13,572 nt of DNA from Acidobacteriota bacterium (GTDB lineage: Bacteria > Acidobacteriota > Terriglobia > Acidiferrales > UBA7541): NCBI GenBank assembly GCA_028876695.1, contig JAGWRH010000298.1:1-13572 (forward strand), given 5' to 3'. The translations under genes and the position numbers were made by a program. The stretch's first letter is position 1. Each line of letters opens with the position of its first letter. The notes under the pieces were generated by a model. That model did not search any database. It was not told where the DNA came from and was given only the letters and a program-made list of their open reading frames with translations. Of this stretch, positions 1-7,376 are shown in pieces.

Positions 1-1262
1 ATTCCGAATCGAGTGGGCGTCTGCGGGCGAGGGACCGCCTGCAGATACATGTCATAAAGAGACGGAACATTCGCATAGGGATTGCTCGCGCGCATTAATT
101 CCACTGGTTGAGGCACGGGCCGCGTACGAAATTGTTGCACCCTCGCCTGCCCGATCGATCCCCCCAAGCCCGAACCCGCGCCGCCGTACGCGCTGTTCAG
201 TCCGACCGAACCGCCTTCGACGCCCGGAAGCACTCCTGCGTTCAATTCCATCTCTTCTAAAGAGGTTCCCGAACCGGAATTCATCGCTCCAAGTAAGGAC
301 GCGAACTGCGTACCGCTGCCCGATGAGGGCTGCGGCGTTAATGCTCCGAACGGGTTACTGGCATCGGCATCTTCTGAAAATAACCCACCGCCGCCAGAGC
401 TCGAATTCAAGAGCGATCCCGATGAATTGGAGGCAAGCCCCTGAGTCCCTTCCCCCAGCAACGAACCCGACACACCCGCTGAATCGGAATTCAGCCCGCC
501 TAAGGACGACTGATTGCCAAGCCCACCCCCTCCCCGCAACAGAAGCGCTTGCTCAAGCGAGTTCGTTGTTCCCGGGGATACATTGGGGGAATTGGGAAAA
601 GTTTGCTCGTCCTGGGGCGAACGCCAAGGAGGCGATACCAGAGGTGTTATCGTTCGGTTCTGCTGAGGAGCCGACTGGATCGGCAATCGCTGCTGCGATG
701 GATTGTTACAGCTGAGACCAACATCCGGCCCGCAACCTTCCGCTCGCTCCTCGACCTCCGCCATCGCTCTCTGATGAGCTGCAGCCCGCTGCTGGTCTTC
801 ATCCTGGGCAACCCACCTCACCCGCTCCTGGATCAGCAGCTCTTGCTCTTTTCCCATCGGCGAATCCGGATTGACCTGCGGTAGGAGATATCCGTAGCGT
901 TGAAGCAAACGCGTGGCGACAGATCGGAATTTGACGTCGCTGTCTAGCCGATCGTAAATGGCGTTGTCCGTTAGGTCGGATTCGCTGATGATCTGCCCGT
1001 GCTCGCTGGCATCCTTGGCCACCCACTGCTTTAGCTCGATCAGAAGCCCAGTATTTACAAGCAGCACTGCCTTGATTTCGGAAGCAGATGCAGCGACGAG
1101 GCTCAGGTTATTCTGGCTCAGTTCAGATGGCGGGGCGCTAGGCTGCTGCGCCTTTGCAGAGATAACCGCGAAACCGACGGACAATAGCACGTACACGCAC
1201 AACGCGCGCTTTGACCGCAGTGAGCTTCGCGTCCCAAAAGTGACTGCGTTTTCGCTCCTCAT
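1..1262 (-). CDS. Secreted Gly/Ser/Asn-rich protein, probable N-terminal part of an SLBB-type polysaccharide export protein (partial)
   Basis: The reading frame is open from an ATG at 1262 to the window edge (420 codons, no stop), so the C-terminus is missing. Residues 1-38 form a signal peptide: basic n-region, hydrophobic stretch from about 21 to 36, cleavage after AKA before QQ. Residues 50-150 form a charged, probably helical domain (AVLLVNTGLLIELKQWVAKD, then RLLQRYGYLLPQVNPDSP). About 200-360 is low-complexity Gly/Ser/Asn linker. The last visible part reads NPYANVPSLYDMY. From memory, this layout and the NPY-x-x-(V/I)PSLYDMY motif occur just before the Poly_export/SLBB domains of acidobacterial Wza-like export proteins; those domains would lie beyond the edge. 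The start overlaps the upstream gene's stop as ATGA, with a GAGGG ribosome site 4 bases away, implying translational coupling. The coding call is strong; the function is inferred from the N-terminus only. Confidence 0.65.
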   Translation of the reverse strand, partial: MRSENAVTFGTRSSLRSKRALCVYVLLSVGFAVISAKAQQPSAPPSELSQNNLSLVAASASEIKAVLLVNTGLLIELKQWVAKDASEHGQIISESDLTDNAIYDRLDSDVKFRSVATRLLQRYGYLLPQVNPDSPMGKEQELLIQERVRWVAQDEDQQRAAAHQRAMAEVEERAEGCGPDVGLSCNNPSQQRLPIQSAPQQNRTITPLVSPPWRSPQDEQTFPNSPNVSPGTTNSLEQALLLRGGGGLGNQSSLGGLNSDSAGVSGSLLGEGTQGLASNSSGSLLNSSSGGGGLFSEDADASNPFGALTPQPSSGSGTQFASLLGAMNSGSGTSLEEMELNAGVLPGVEGGSVGLNSAYGGAGSGLGGSIGQARVQQFRTRPVPQPVELMRASNPYANVPSLYDMYLQAVPRPQTPTRFG

Positions 1263-1636
1263 TGAACCCTCATTCCCGATTGCCTGATACTGCGAAGCGC
1301 ATTCAGCACGCCCGTCTCGGACGCCTCGATCGGATTCGATTCCACTTGGAGAGATGCCCAATAGAAGACGCTGGTGTTCCGGTCGGGCGCGATTGCGATG
1401 ATCTTGAGCTGTGGATACGCCTGTAAGATGGGCTGGCAGAAACGGGGCAGAGCGTCGTGTCTGTCCAGCGCAACAATGAGAAAATCCGGTCGGGTTTCGT
1501 CCACCGCGCGGACGATGCCCGACTCGTCGTCAACTTCGCCGACGACCTCTATGTCCGGCTGATCAGCTATCGCCGCGACCATGAGTTCGCGGATCACGCG
1601 CGGACGATTCGCAACCAGCACGCGGATGGGTTTCAT
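1259..1636 (-). CDS. Stand-alone pseudo-receiver (response-regulator-like) protein
   Basis: The 125-residue product aligns by pattern with a NarL-type receiver domain and has no output domain. Strand beta-1 reads VLVANRPRVIREL, where active receivers have two acidic residues; here these are A9 and N10. The strand that should end in the phospho-acceptor Asp reads PDFLIVALD, placing A56 at the acceptor position (D58 is two residues late). The conserved Lys of beta-5 is also absent. It is therefore unlikely to be phosphorylated by the usual route and probably works as a protein-interaction module. Similar ANRPR...REL proteins are, from memory, common in Acidobacteriota next to envelope and exopolysaccharide genes. 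Its stop overlaps the start of the secreted export-like gene by 4 bp, so the two are probably co-translated. Three direct repeats lie 50-82 bp upstream. Confidence 0.8.
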   Translation of the reverse strand: MKPIRVLVANRPRVIRELMVAAIADQPDIEVVGEVDDESGIVRAVDETRPDFLIVALDRHDALPRFCQPILQAYPQLKIIAIAPDRNTSVFYWASLQVESNPIEASETGVLNALRSIRQSGMRVQ

Positions 1637-1685
1637 CGGCTCTCGGGGCTAAGGGCGTAAGTATGCGGACCAGTTCGTAAGTGGG

Positions 1686-1718
1686 GCAGGTTCAATTTAG
1701 TATCAATTTAGGCTCAAT
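1686..1718 (-). repeat. Three tandem 11-bp direct repeats, candidate operator
   Basis: Read on the minus strand, 1718-1686 consists of ATTGAGCCTAA, ATTGATACTAA and ATTGAACCTGC, with no bases between units. The consensus is ATTGAnnCTAA. The 11-bp period places the ATTGA boxes on about the same face of the helix, as expected for cooperative binding of a regulator. The array lies 50-82 bp upstream of the pseudo-receiver gene start. The repeats are seen directly; the operator role is inferred. Confidence 0.5.
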
Positions 1719-1752
1719 CTGCAACCGCAATGAATGGTAGGCCCGACCGGCA

Positions 1753-1764
1753 GATTCTAGAATC
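1753..1764. promoter_or_regulatory. Perfect 12-bp palindrome GATTCTAGAATC
   Basis: This is a perfect 6+6 palindrome in the gap between the LuxR-type regulator and the pseudo-receiver gene. It is flanked by CCGG at 1747-1750 and 1768-1771, giving an imperfect extended stem. No T-run follows on either strand, so an intrinsic terminator is unlikely. It may be a dimer-binding site or a transcribed hairpin. Confidence 0.35.
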
Positions 1765-1804
1765 GAACCGGGTTAAGCAGAGCTCGGGATCGGCGGAAGA
1801 GCTC

Positions 1805-2479
1805 CTAATTGGCCATCGTGCCGCCGGTTGGAGCAGCCCGGTTCTGCCATACCTCATACAAATCGAGCCGATCCGAGGCGCCAACTTTCTTCAGAATTCT
1901 GTGAATGTGGTTCTTGACGGTCCGTTCGGACAGGTTGAAGTGCGCGGCAATCTCCTTGTTTGTAAGTCCGCGGCCAATCAACGGAATCACCTGTTGCTCG
2001 CGCCGAGTGAGGCCCCACTGTCCACGTCCCCGGCCCTTCCGCGATTTGTCGGATCGGCCAGCAATATAATTAAACAACACGGCCATGTAACCCGGAGGGC
2101 AAGTGGCTTGCCCGGCTGCCACCGCGCGAACCGCGGCTAAGATATCCGCTGCGGAGGCGTCTTGCAGCACGTACCCGAGGACGCCGCATCGGACCGCGGC
2201 CAGGAAATCGCCGTGGTCATCCTCCATGGCGATCAGCAGGTACTTGACGGCGCCAGCGTCAGAGCCTCGCGACGAATCCGCTTTCGACCGCTCCAGGAAG
2301 AAATCCAACGAATCCAGAACCACCACACTGCGTGCCGGCGAATGGCCGCAATCCATTGGACCGAACTGACCTTCTAGCGCGACGGCATCAAACTCAGTCC
2401 TTTTGCTCAACATCCGGTGAATTAGCTGGGCCAACAGTCGATTGCGACAGCGGATCAAAACCTTGGTTCTGCTGTCCAT
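1805..2479 (-). CDS. LuxR/NarL-type transcription regulator with atypical receiver domain
   Basis: I chose the ATG at 2479 (224 aa). It has an AAGGA ribosome site 5 bases upstream, and the receiver strand VLIRCRN begins immediately after it; a further in-frame TTG at 2533 would add 18 residues with no domain match. Residues 1-125 form a receiver-like domain and about 157-213 a clear LuxR helix-turn-helix (LTRREQQVIPLIGRGLTNKE, then ERTVKNHIHRILKKVG). D56 in SVVVLD sits at the phospho-acceptor place. However, the usual acidic pair is R10-C11 and the usual Lys is Q106 (YVLQDAS), so conventional phospho-activation is doubtful. A charged linker lies at about 142-153. It is transcribed in the same direction as the pseudo-receiver and export-like genes and is a good candidate for controlling them. 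Confidence 0.88.
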   Translation of the reverse strand: MDSRTKVLIRCRNRLLAQLIHRMLSKRTEFDAVALEGQFGPMDCGHSPARSVVVLDSLDFFLERSKADSSRGSDAGAVKYLLIAMEDDHGDFLAAVRCGVLGYVLQDASAADILAAVRAVAAGQATCPPGYMAVLFNYIAGRSDKSRKGRGRGQWGLTRREQQVIPLIGRGLTNKEIAAHFNLSERTVKNHIHRILKKVGASDRLDLYEVWQNRAAPTGGTMAN

Positions 2480-2498
2480 CTTCGTCCTTATTTGGTGA

Positions 2499-2578
2499 AT
2501 TACTTGCGTTCCAGCCTGAATCAAGTACCCCAACGCCCGGAACTGCTATACAGCATAAACGGTGGACCGTGCAAGTAA
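2499..2578. promoter_or_regulatory. Three CAAGTA motifs around the 5' end of the LuxR-type regulator gene
   Basis: TACTTG occurs at 2501-2506, and CAAGTA at 2522-2527 and 2572-2577. The outer two extend to a perfect 8-bp inverted pair, TTACTTGC (2500-2507) and GCAAGTAA (2571-2578). The first two sites are 21 bp apart centre to centre, about two helical turns. An A/T-rich stretch follows at 2579-2610, between the divergent regulator and peptidase genes. An autoregulatory role is plausible but inferred. I could not identify a convincing -35/-10 pair for either divergent gene in this gap. Confidence 0.3.
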
Positions 2579-2723
2579 CTTTTTTATTTAGTCAATATTT
2601 GAAATGTTTTCGTCTCGCTCGCACCCCTTAACAACTACGGTAAAAAAGAAGCTCTTCGTCCCCGGCAACATGAGCGCCGGAACGGCTGAACTTCTACGCC
2701 GCATTATGCTAGCGTGAATCCCG

Positions 2724-5102
2724 ATGATCCTCGGTCGCGAATTTCGAGAACCATGTAAAGCGGCGCCACGCGCGCGGCGTGCGGCTGCGAAGTTTCGCCC
2801 GCCCGCGGCCGTGCGCATCTTCGTGCTGAGCGCGATAGCCGTGGGAACCACCGTCGCTGCCGCCGCGCTTCCTGCCGCCGCAGGGCCGCTGTTCGGCTCC
2901 GAGCGGGACCTGACGGTCGAGCGAATCTATAGTGCGCCAAGCTTGAGCGGCGATTTGGTTGATGGAATCGAATGGCAACCGGACAGCCGGCGCATTTCGT
3001 ATTTCGATTCGGACGGTTCGGGCGACGAGATCGTCACGCTCGACGTGAAAAGCGGGCGCCGCAAAATGTTGGTGAGTTCGGGCGTCCTGGACGCCGCCAT
3101 GCCCGCAATCGTACCCTCGGCGATTGAATCCACCGGCCTCGGGCGAGTGGAGGCGCCGCGATATCTATGGTCGCCGCACGGGGATGCGCTGCTGCTGATC
3201 GGCACAAATAAGCTGGTCCTGTTGAATCTGGCGACGATGGCCCCGCAAACGCTCACCGACAGCGCAGCTACGAATTCGAGTGCGCAATCAAGTGGTGATG
3301 CGCCGGCCAAAGGCGAGGACGCAATCGAGGATCCGAAATTTTCACCGGACGGGAAATGGGTCAGCTTCGTGCGCGGCTGGAACCTGTGGATCGCCAACAC
3401 GGCAACCGGCGAATCGCGCGAGCTCACCAGCGGCGGTAACGAGTCGGTGCGCATGGGCGATCTGGATTGGCTCTATCCTGAGGAACTCGATTGCAGTACG
3501 GCCTATTGGTGGTCGCCGGATTCATCCAAAATTGCCTACTACGAAATGGATGAGCGCCCGGTCGAGCGGTATCCGATCCTCGATCTGAGTTCCGCCGCCG
3601 GCGCGATCGAATACACGCGTTTCCCGGAGGCCGGCACCGCGAATCCCATTGTTCGCGTCGGGGTCGTACCGATTCAAGGCGGCGAGACGAAGTGGATGGC
3701 GACCGGCGACGACACGGACGTGTACGTCCCTCGCGTTGTCTGGCTTCCGGACAGCCGGCGTGTGGCCATCGAGCGCCTGAATAGCGCGCAGAATCGCCTC
3801 GATCTGCTGTTTTGCGATGCGTCCACCGGCGCATCGCGGACGATCCTGACCGAATCGGATCCGTACTGGATCAACGTGGCCGACGACCTCTACTTCTTTG
3901 CGGATGGAAGGCGCTTTCTCTGGTCTAGCGAACGAACCGGCTATCGCCACTATTTCCTCTACGACGTTTCCGGCAAGCAGATCGAGCAGCTGACAAGCGG
4001 GGATTGGCAAATCAGCGGTAATGGCGGATTCGGTCCGGGCGCCGCCAGCCATCCGGCCGTGGACGAGGCTCGCGGCTATATCTACTTCGTGTCCAACAAG
4101 GACAATGTCCTCGGCAGCCAGCTCTTCCGATTATCGCTGGCGGATCGGTCGATCACGCGACTAACGCGCGACGCCGGCGTCCATAACCCGACCATTGCGC
4201 CCGATGACTCCGCGTTCGTGGATACATACTCGAGCGCAATGTCGCCGCCGCGGCAGGATTTGTACCGCATGGATGGAACGCGCGCGGCGGTAATCGACAA
4301 GAATTCAGTGGCCGATCTCGGGCAGTATCACCTTTCGCCGATTGAATTTCTCACCGTCAGCGCCGATGACGGTACGAAACTGAACGCCGGCCTGATCCGC
4401 CCGCGAAACTTCGACCCTGCAAAGAAATATCCAGTGCTAATTGATGTGTACGGCGGCCCGCAAGACCAGCACGTGCGCAATGACTGGGGCTATTCCGATT
4501 TCCTGTGGGACGAAATGATGGCGGAAAGAGGCTACGCCGTGTTCAGCCTGGATAATCGCGGATCCTGGGGACGCGGGCACCTCTTCGAAATTCCGATTTA
4601 CCGTCATCTCGAGAACATTGAATTGGAAGACCAGCTTGCCGGGGTGAAGTATCTGAAAACGCTCGCATGGGTCGATCCTTCGCGGATTGGCATTTGGGGC
4701 TGGAGCTATGGCGGCACGATGACTCTCGAGGCGCTCTTCAACGCCCCGCAAGTTTTCAAGGCTGGGGCGGCTGTGTCTCCGGTCACGGACTGGCGCCTGT
4801 ACGACACCGCTTATACCGAGCGCTACATGGGGCGGCCGCAGGATAATCCGAACGGATACTACGAGAGCTCGCCCATCAATCAAGCAGGAAATCTCGAAGG
4901 TAAATTGTTCATTGCGCACGGCACGGGCGACGACAACGTTCATTTCGCGAACACCGCGGAGCTTCTGAAGCGTTTCATCATGTTGGGCCGCTATCCCGAT
5001 GATCTGGTCATAATCCCCGGACGTGGACATTCCATGAGCGATCGCGCGGCTCGTATCGAGCTCTTCCGCCAGCTCACTCGGTTTTTCCAGAATAACCTTT
5101 AG
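2724..5102 (+). CDS. Secreted dipeptidyl-peptidase IV-like prolyl oligopeptidase (family S9B)
   Basis: The 792-residue product is a full-length S9 serine peptidase. A basic N-terminus plus a hydrophobic segment at about 31-53 ending in PAAAG is a signal peptide, so it acts in the periplasm or outside. About 65-520 is the DPPIV-type beta-propeller and about 560-792 the alpha/beta hydrolase. The triad is visible: Ser661 in GWSYGG, Asp736 in HGTGDDNVHF, His769 in GRGHSMSD. Spacing matches human DPP4 closely. The DWLYPEE motif places Glu253-Glu254 where DPPIV enzymes bind the substrate N-terminus, so removal of N-terminal dipeptides (X-Pro or X-Ala) is the likely reaction. The start is uncertain: no strong ribosome site precedes 2724, and an in-frame GTG at 2811 would give a shorter signal peptide. 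Confidence 0.93.
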   Translation: MILGREFREPCKAAPRARRAAAKFRPPAAVRIFVLSAIAVGTTVAAAALPAAAGPLFGSERDLTVERIYSAPSLSGDLVDGIEWQPDSRRISYFDSDGSGDEIVTLDVKSGRRKMLVSSGVLDAAMPAIVPSAIESTGLGRVEAPRYLWSPHGDALLLIGTNKLVLLNLATMAPQTLTDSAATNSSAQSSGDAPAKGEDAIEDPKFSPDGKWVSFVRGWNLWIANTATGESRELTSGGNESVRMGDLDWLYPEELDCSTAYWWSPDSSKIAYYEMDERPVERYPILDLSSAAGAIEYTRFPEAGTANPIVRVGVVPIQGGETKWMATGDDTDVYVPRVVWLPDSRRVAIERLNSAQNRLDLLFCDASTGASRTILTESDPYWINVADDLYFFADGRRFLWSSERTGYRHYFLYDVSGKQIEQLTSGDWQISGNGGFGPGAASHPAVDEARGYIYFVSNKDNVLGSQLFRLSLADRSITRLTRDAGVHNPTIAPDDSAFVDTYSSAMSPPRQDLYRMDGTRAAVIDKNSVADLGQYHLSPIEFLTVSADDGTKLNAGLIRPRNFDPAKKYPVLIDVYGGPQDQHVRNDWGYSDFLWDEMMAERGYAVFSLDNRGSWGRGHLFEIPIYRHLENIELEDQLAGVKYLKTLAWVDPSRIGIWGWSYGGTMTLEALFNAPQVFKAGAAVSPVTDWRLYDTAYTERYMGRPQDNPNGYYESSPINQAGNLEGKLFIAHGTGDDNVHFANTAELLKRFIMLGRYPDDLVIIPGRGHSMSDRAARIELFRQLTRFFQNNL

Positions 5103-5123
5103 GGCACCTCGCCTTTACAACCC

Positions 5124-5151
5124 TTGGGATTAAACCCGACTCTCATATAAT
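5124..5151 (+). promoter_or_regulatory. Putative sigma-70-type promoter for the TPR-like protein gene
   Basis: TTGGGA (5124-5129), a 16-bp spacer and a perfect TATAAT (5146-5151) lie 94 bp upstream of the next start codon and just downstream of the peptidase stop. The predicted transcript would begin near 5158. This suggests the TPR-like gene is transcribed independently of the peptidase. Confidence 0.55.
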
Positions 5152-5244
5152 GGTTTTTGTCTTCGGATTTGTAGCACTGTAACGAGCGCGTACCCCCTAA
5201 GCGCGCCCCGGTTGCAGGAAAGACCAGCCCGATAAAGCGAGAGA

Positions 5245-6213
5245 ATGTTGCCGAGATTCCCCTCTACTTCGCTCGTCAGATCGCACGCGGCCCGCAACCT
5301 ACGGCCGGGTGTCCTGCTGCGCTTCCATGCCGGACGTTGCATTGCCGCGGCTTTGGCTCTCGCGCTTTGTTGTCCGGTTCTAGCTCGCGCGACCGGCGAG
5401 AGGACGCGCAAGGCGGATTACTCCGCCGGCGCGGCGCCGTCTGGCTCGCCCATTCTGGATCGAGGATTCCGTTACCTATACGACCTGAATTTCACCGAGG
5501 CTCGCGCCGAGTTTCTTGCGTTTGAGCGGCAGCATCCCGCGGATCCGGTCGGTAAGGCCTCGGAAGCGGCGAGCTATCTATACGAAGAATTCGATGCCAA
5601 AGGTATCTTTACGTCACAATTCTTCCTGAACGACGCGAAGCTCCTCGAAGGCGCGGACGGAACCGCCGTCCAAAACCGGAATACGCCGTTCCTTCGCGCC
5701 GACGCCGAGACGCGCGAGCTCGCCCGGAAGATTTTGAAATCGCAGCCTCGCGATCCGAACGCGCTCCTCGCGTTGACGCTGGCGGACGGGATGGAGTCCG
5801 ATTACGACGCGCTGATCGTAAAGAAACACGCCGCCGGCCTGGAATTGATGCGCCGAGCTGAACGAGAGGCCGGTGCGCTGCTGGCTGTGGATCCCAACCA
5901 AGATGACGCGTATGTGGCGCTCGGCGCCAGCGATTATGTGATCGGCTGCTTGCCCGGTTACAAACGCGCAGTGCTTTGGTTGGGGGGCATCCGCGGCGAT
6001 CGCAGCCGTGGAATGAACGAACTGCAGCGCGCCGCGGACAACGGTCATTATCTGCGGCCCTTCGCTCGAATTTTGCTCGCGCTTGCGTGTGAACGCGAGC
6101 ACCAGCCGAAGCGTGCCCGAGAACTCCTTTCGCAGCTCACCAACGAATTTCCTGCCAACCAGTGCTTCGCGCGCGAACTTGCGCTCGTCAGCGCGCGTAC
6201 AATCGGCGATTAA
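5245..6213 (+). CDS. Secreted TPR-like repeat protein of unknown function
   Basis: The 322-residue product has a long basic n-region and a hydrophobic segment at about 32-47 (CIAAALALALCCPVLARA), consistent with a signal peptide or N-terminal anchor. The rest is Ala/Leu/Arg-rich helix with TPR-like pairs, for example FRYLYDLNFTEARAEFLAFE at about 76-95, LARKILKSQPRDPNALLAL at about 159-177, and REAGALLAVDPNQDDAYVAL near 213. No enzymatic motif is visible. Such proteins usually act as periplasmic interaction scaffolds, but I cannot name a partner. The ribosome site is weak, so the exact start is open; the signal segment argues against a much later start. It has its own good promoter and is followed by a 197-bp gap, so it is probably monocistronic. 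Confidence 0.85.
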   Translation: MLPRFPSTSLVRSHAARNLRPGVLLRFHAGRCIAAALALALCCPVLARATGERTRKADYSAGAAPSGSPILDRGFRYLYDLNFTEARAEFLAFERQHPADPVGKASEAASYLYEEFDAKGIFTSQFFLNDAKLLEGADGTAVQNRNTPFLRADAETRELARKILKSQPRDPNALLALTLADGMESDYDALIVKKHAAGLELMRRAEREAGALLAVDPNQDDAYVALGASDYVIGCLPGYKRAVLWLGGIRGDRSRGMNELQRAADNGHYLRPFARILLALACEREHQPKRARELLSQLTNEFPANQCFARELALVSARTIGD

Positions 6214-6335
6214 TTTTTCAGATGAATAATGCGGCGCGGAAATCCTTCCCCCGCGCATGGCGCCAATTCGGCGCGTGCGCGAGCCCAAGGAAGTGAGTGT
6301 CTTCCGCCCAGCGCCGTTTGCAATACCGCCACGTT

Positions 6336-6357
6336 GTTCGACGACTAGGCGTCGAAC
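6336..6357. promoter_or_regulatory. Perfect 8-bp inverted repeat at the xerC promoter, candidate operator
   Basis: GTTCGACG (6336-6343) and CGTCGAAC (6350-6357) form a perfect inverted repeat around the 6-base spacer ACTAGG. The right arm covers the place where the -35 element for the TATAAT at 6373-6378 should lie, so a protein bound here would compete with RNA polymerase. There is no T-run, so termination is unlikely. The role is inferred. Confidence 0.45.
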
Positions 6358-6372
6358 GCGCGACGCTCGGCA

Positions 6373-6378
6373 TATAAT
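6373..6378 (+). promoter_or_regulatory. Putative -10 box of the xerC promoter
   Basis: A perfect TATAAT lies 32 bp upstream of the recombinase start codon. The matching -35 region (GTCGAA at 6351-6356, 16-bp spacer) is poor and sits inside the inverted repeat, which fits a promoter needing or blocked by a regulator. The predicted leader is only about 25 bases. Confidence 0.5.
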
Positions 6379-6410
6379 CCCCATTTCCGCTGGGGCAAAA
6401 ACCGGGGAAC

Positions 6411-7376
6411 ATGAAAGAGCTAATCGACAAGTTCATCGATTACTTGAAATACGAGCGAAATGCCTCGCCGCACACCATTCGGGAGTACCGGCGTGATATG
6501 CAGCAGTTCGCGAAGTTCTTGACGCCGCCGGGCGAACAAACTTTGCCGCTCGAGCAGATCGATCACCGAGTCATTCGCGAGTACGTGGGCTACATGTACG
6601 ACCGGAAGTTAGACAAGGCTTCCGTCGCGCGCAGGCTGGCGTCGATGCGCACGTTTTTCAAATATTGCGTGCGCGAAAAGTACGTGAAGCGAAATCCGGC
6701 CCGGCTCATCGCGACTCCCAAACTGCCGAAGCGTATCCCGGAGATCCCGACGGCGGAAGAGATGAACGGATTTTTGGACGATATGGCGCGGGGAAAATTG
6801 ACGCCTACCGCGAAATCGCATCGCCACAGGCGCGCCGCTGGCGCGAATGCGAACATCCTGCTGAAGCGGGATCGCGCAATCGTCGAACTGCTGTACGCGG
6901 CAGGAATACGTGTGAGCGAACTCGTGGGGCTGAATCTCCAGGACGTGGATCGCTCGAGGCAGATGCTGCGAGTGATGGGCAAGGGCCGCAAGGAGCGCGT
7001 GGTGCCGTACGGGAGCAAAGCCCAGGAGGCGCTGGAAGCCTATTGGCCGATACGAGAGCAACTTCTGGCGCGGCGGATTTCCAGGGCAAAGAAATCGCCG
7101 GAAGCGGTCTTCCTCAATTCTTCGGGGGCGCGCCTGCAGGATCGATCGGTGCATCTGCTGGTTCGGAAATACGCGCGATTGGCGAACGCGAACTGGAATC
7201 TGCACCCCCATTCGCTGCGGCATGCGTTCGCCACGCATCTGCTCGCCGATGGCGCGGACCTGCGCGCAATTCAGGAGTTGCTGGGGCACGTCTCCCTTTC
7301 CACCACGCAACGATACACGCAGGCGAGCGTAAAGCAGTTGATGGATGTGTATGATAAGGCCCACCCACACGCATGA
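6411..7376 (+). CDS. xerC: XerC/XerD-type tyrosine recombinase
   Basis: The 321-residue product has an N-terminal SAM-like core-binding domain (about 1-88) and a C-terminal catalytic domain (about 145-315). All catalytic residues are present: R167 (GIRVSEL), K191 (GKGRKERVVP), H267 and R270 (HPHSLRHAFATH), H293 (LLGHVSLS) and Y302 (QRYTQ). From K191 on, spacing equals that of E. coli XerD. The protein is about 20 residues longer because of a basic insert between the two domains, about 125-150 (KSHRHRRAAGANAN). The expected role is resolving chromosome dimers at dif. An integrase is less likely because no phage or integron genes are nearby. XerC versus XerD cannot be settled from one sequence. 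Its stop overlaps the next gene's start (ATGA at 7373-7376). Confidence 0.9.
   Translation: MKELIDKFIDYLKYERNASPHTIREYRRDMQQFAKFLTPPGEQTLPLEQIDHRVIREYVGYMYDRKLDKASVARRLASMRTFFKYCVREKYVKRNPARLIATPKLPKRIPEIPTAEEMNGFLDDMARGKLTPTAKSHRHRRAAGANANILLKRDRAIVELLYAAGIRVSELVGLNLQDVDRSRQMLRVMGKGRKERVVPYGSKAQEALEAYWPIREQLLARRISRAKKSPEAVFLNSSGARLQDRSVHLLVRKYARLANANWNLHPHSLRHAFATHLLADGADLRAIQELLGHVSLSTTQRYTQASVKQLMDVYDKAHPHA

Noticed and set aside
323..884. Two plus-strand open frames (323-715 and 549-884)
   Set aside because: They lie opposite the coupled minus-strand secreted protein, have no domain pattern and Arg/Ser-biased composition typical of shadow frames.
1..2533. Novel defence system built on the two regulators
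   Set aside because: No nuclease, toxin or effector is visible, and the context points to envelope polysaccharide export.
6379..6408. CCCCA/TGGGG hairpin competing with the xerC ribosome site as a riboswitch-like element
   Set aside because: The predicted transcript begins near 6385, inside the loop, so the 5' arm would not be transcribed.
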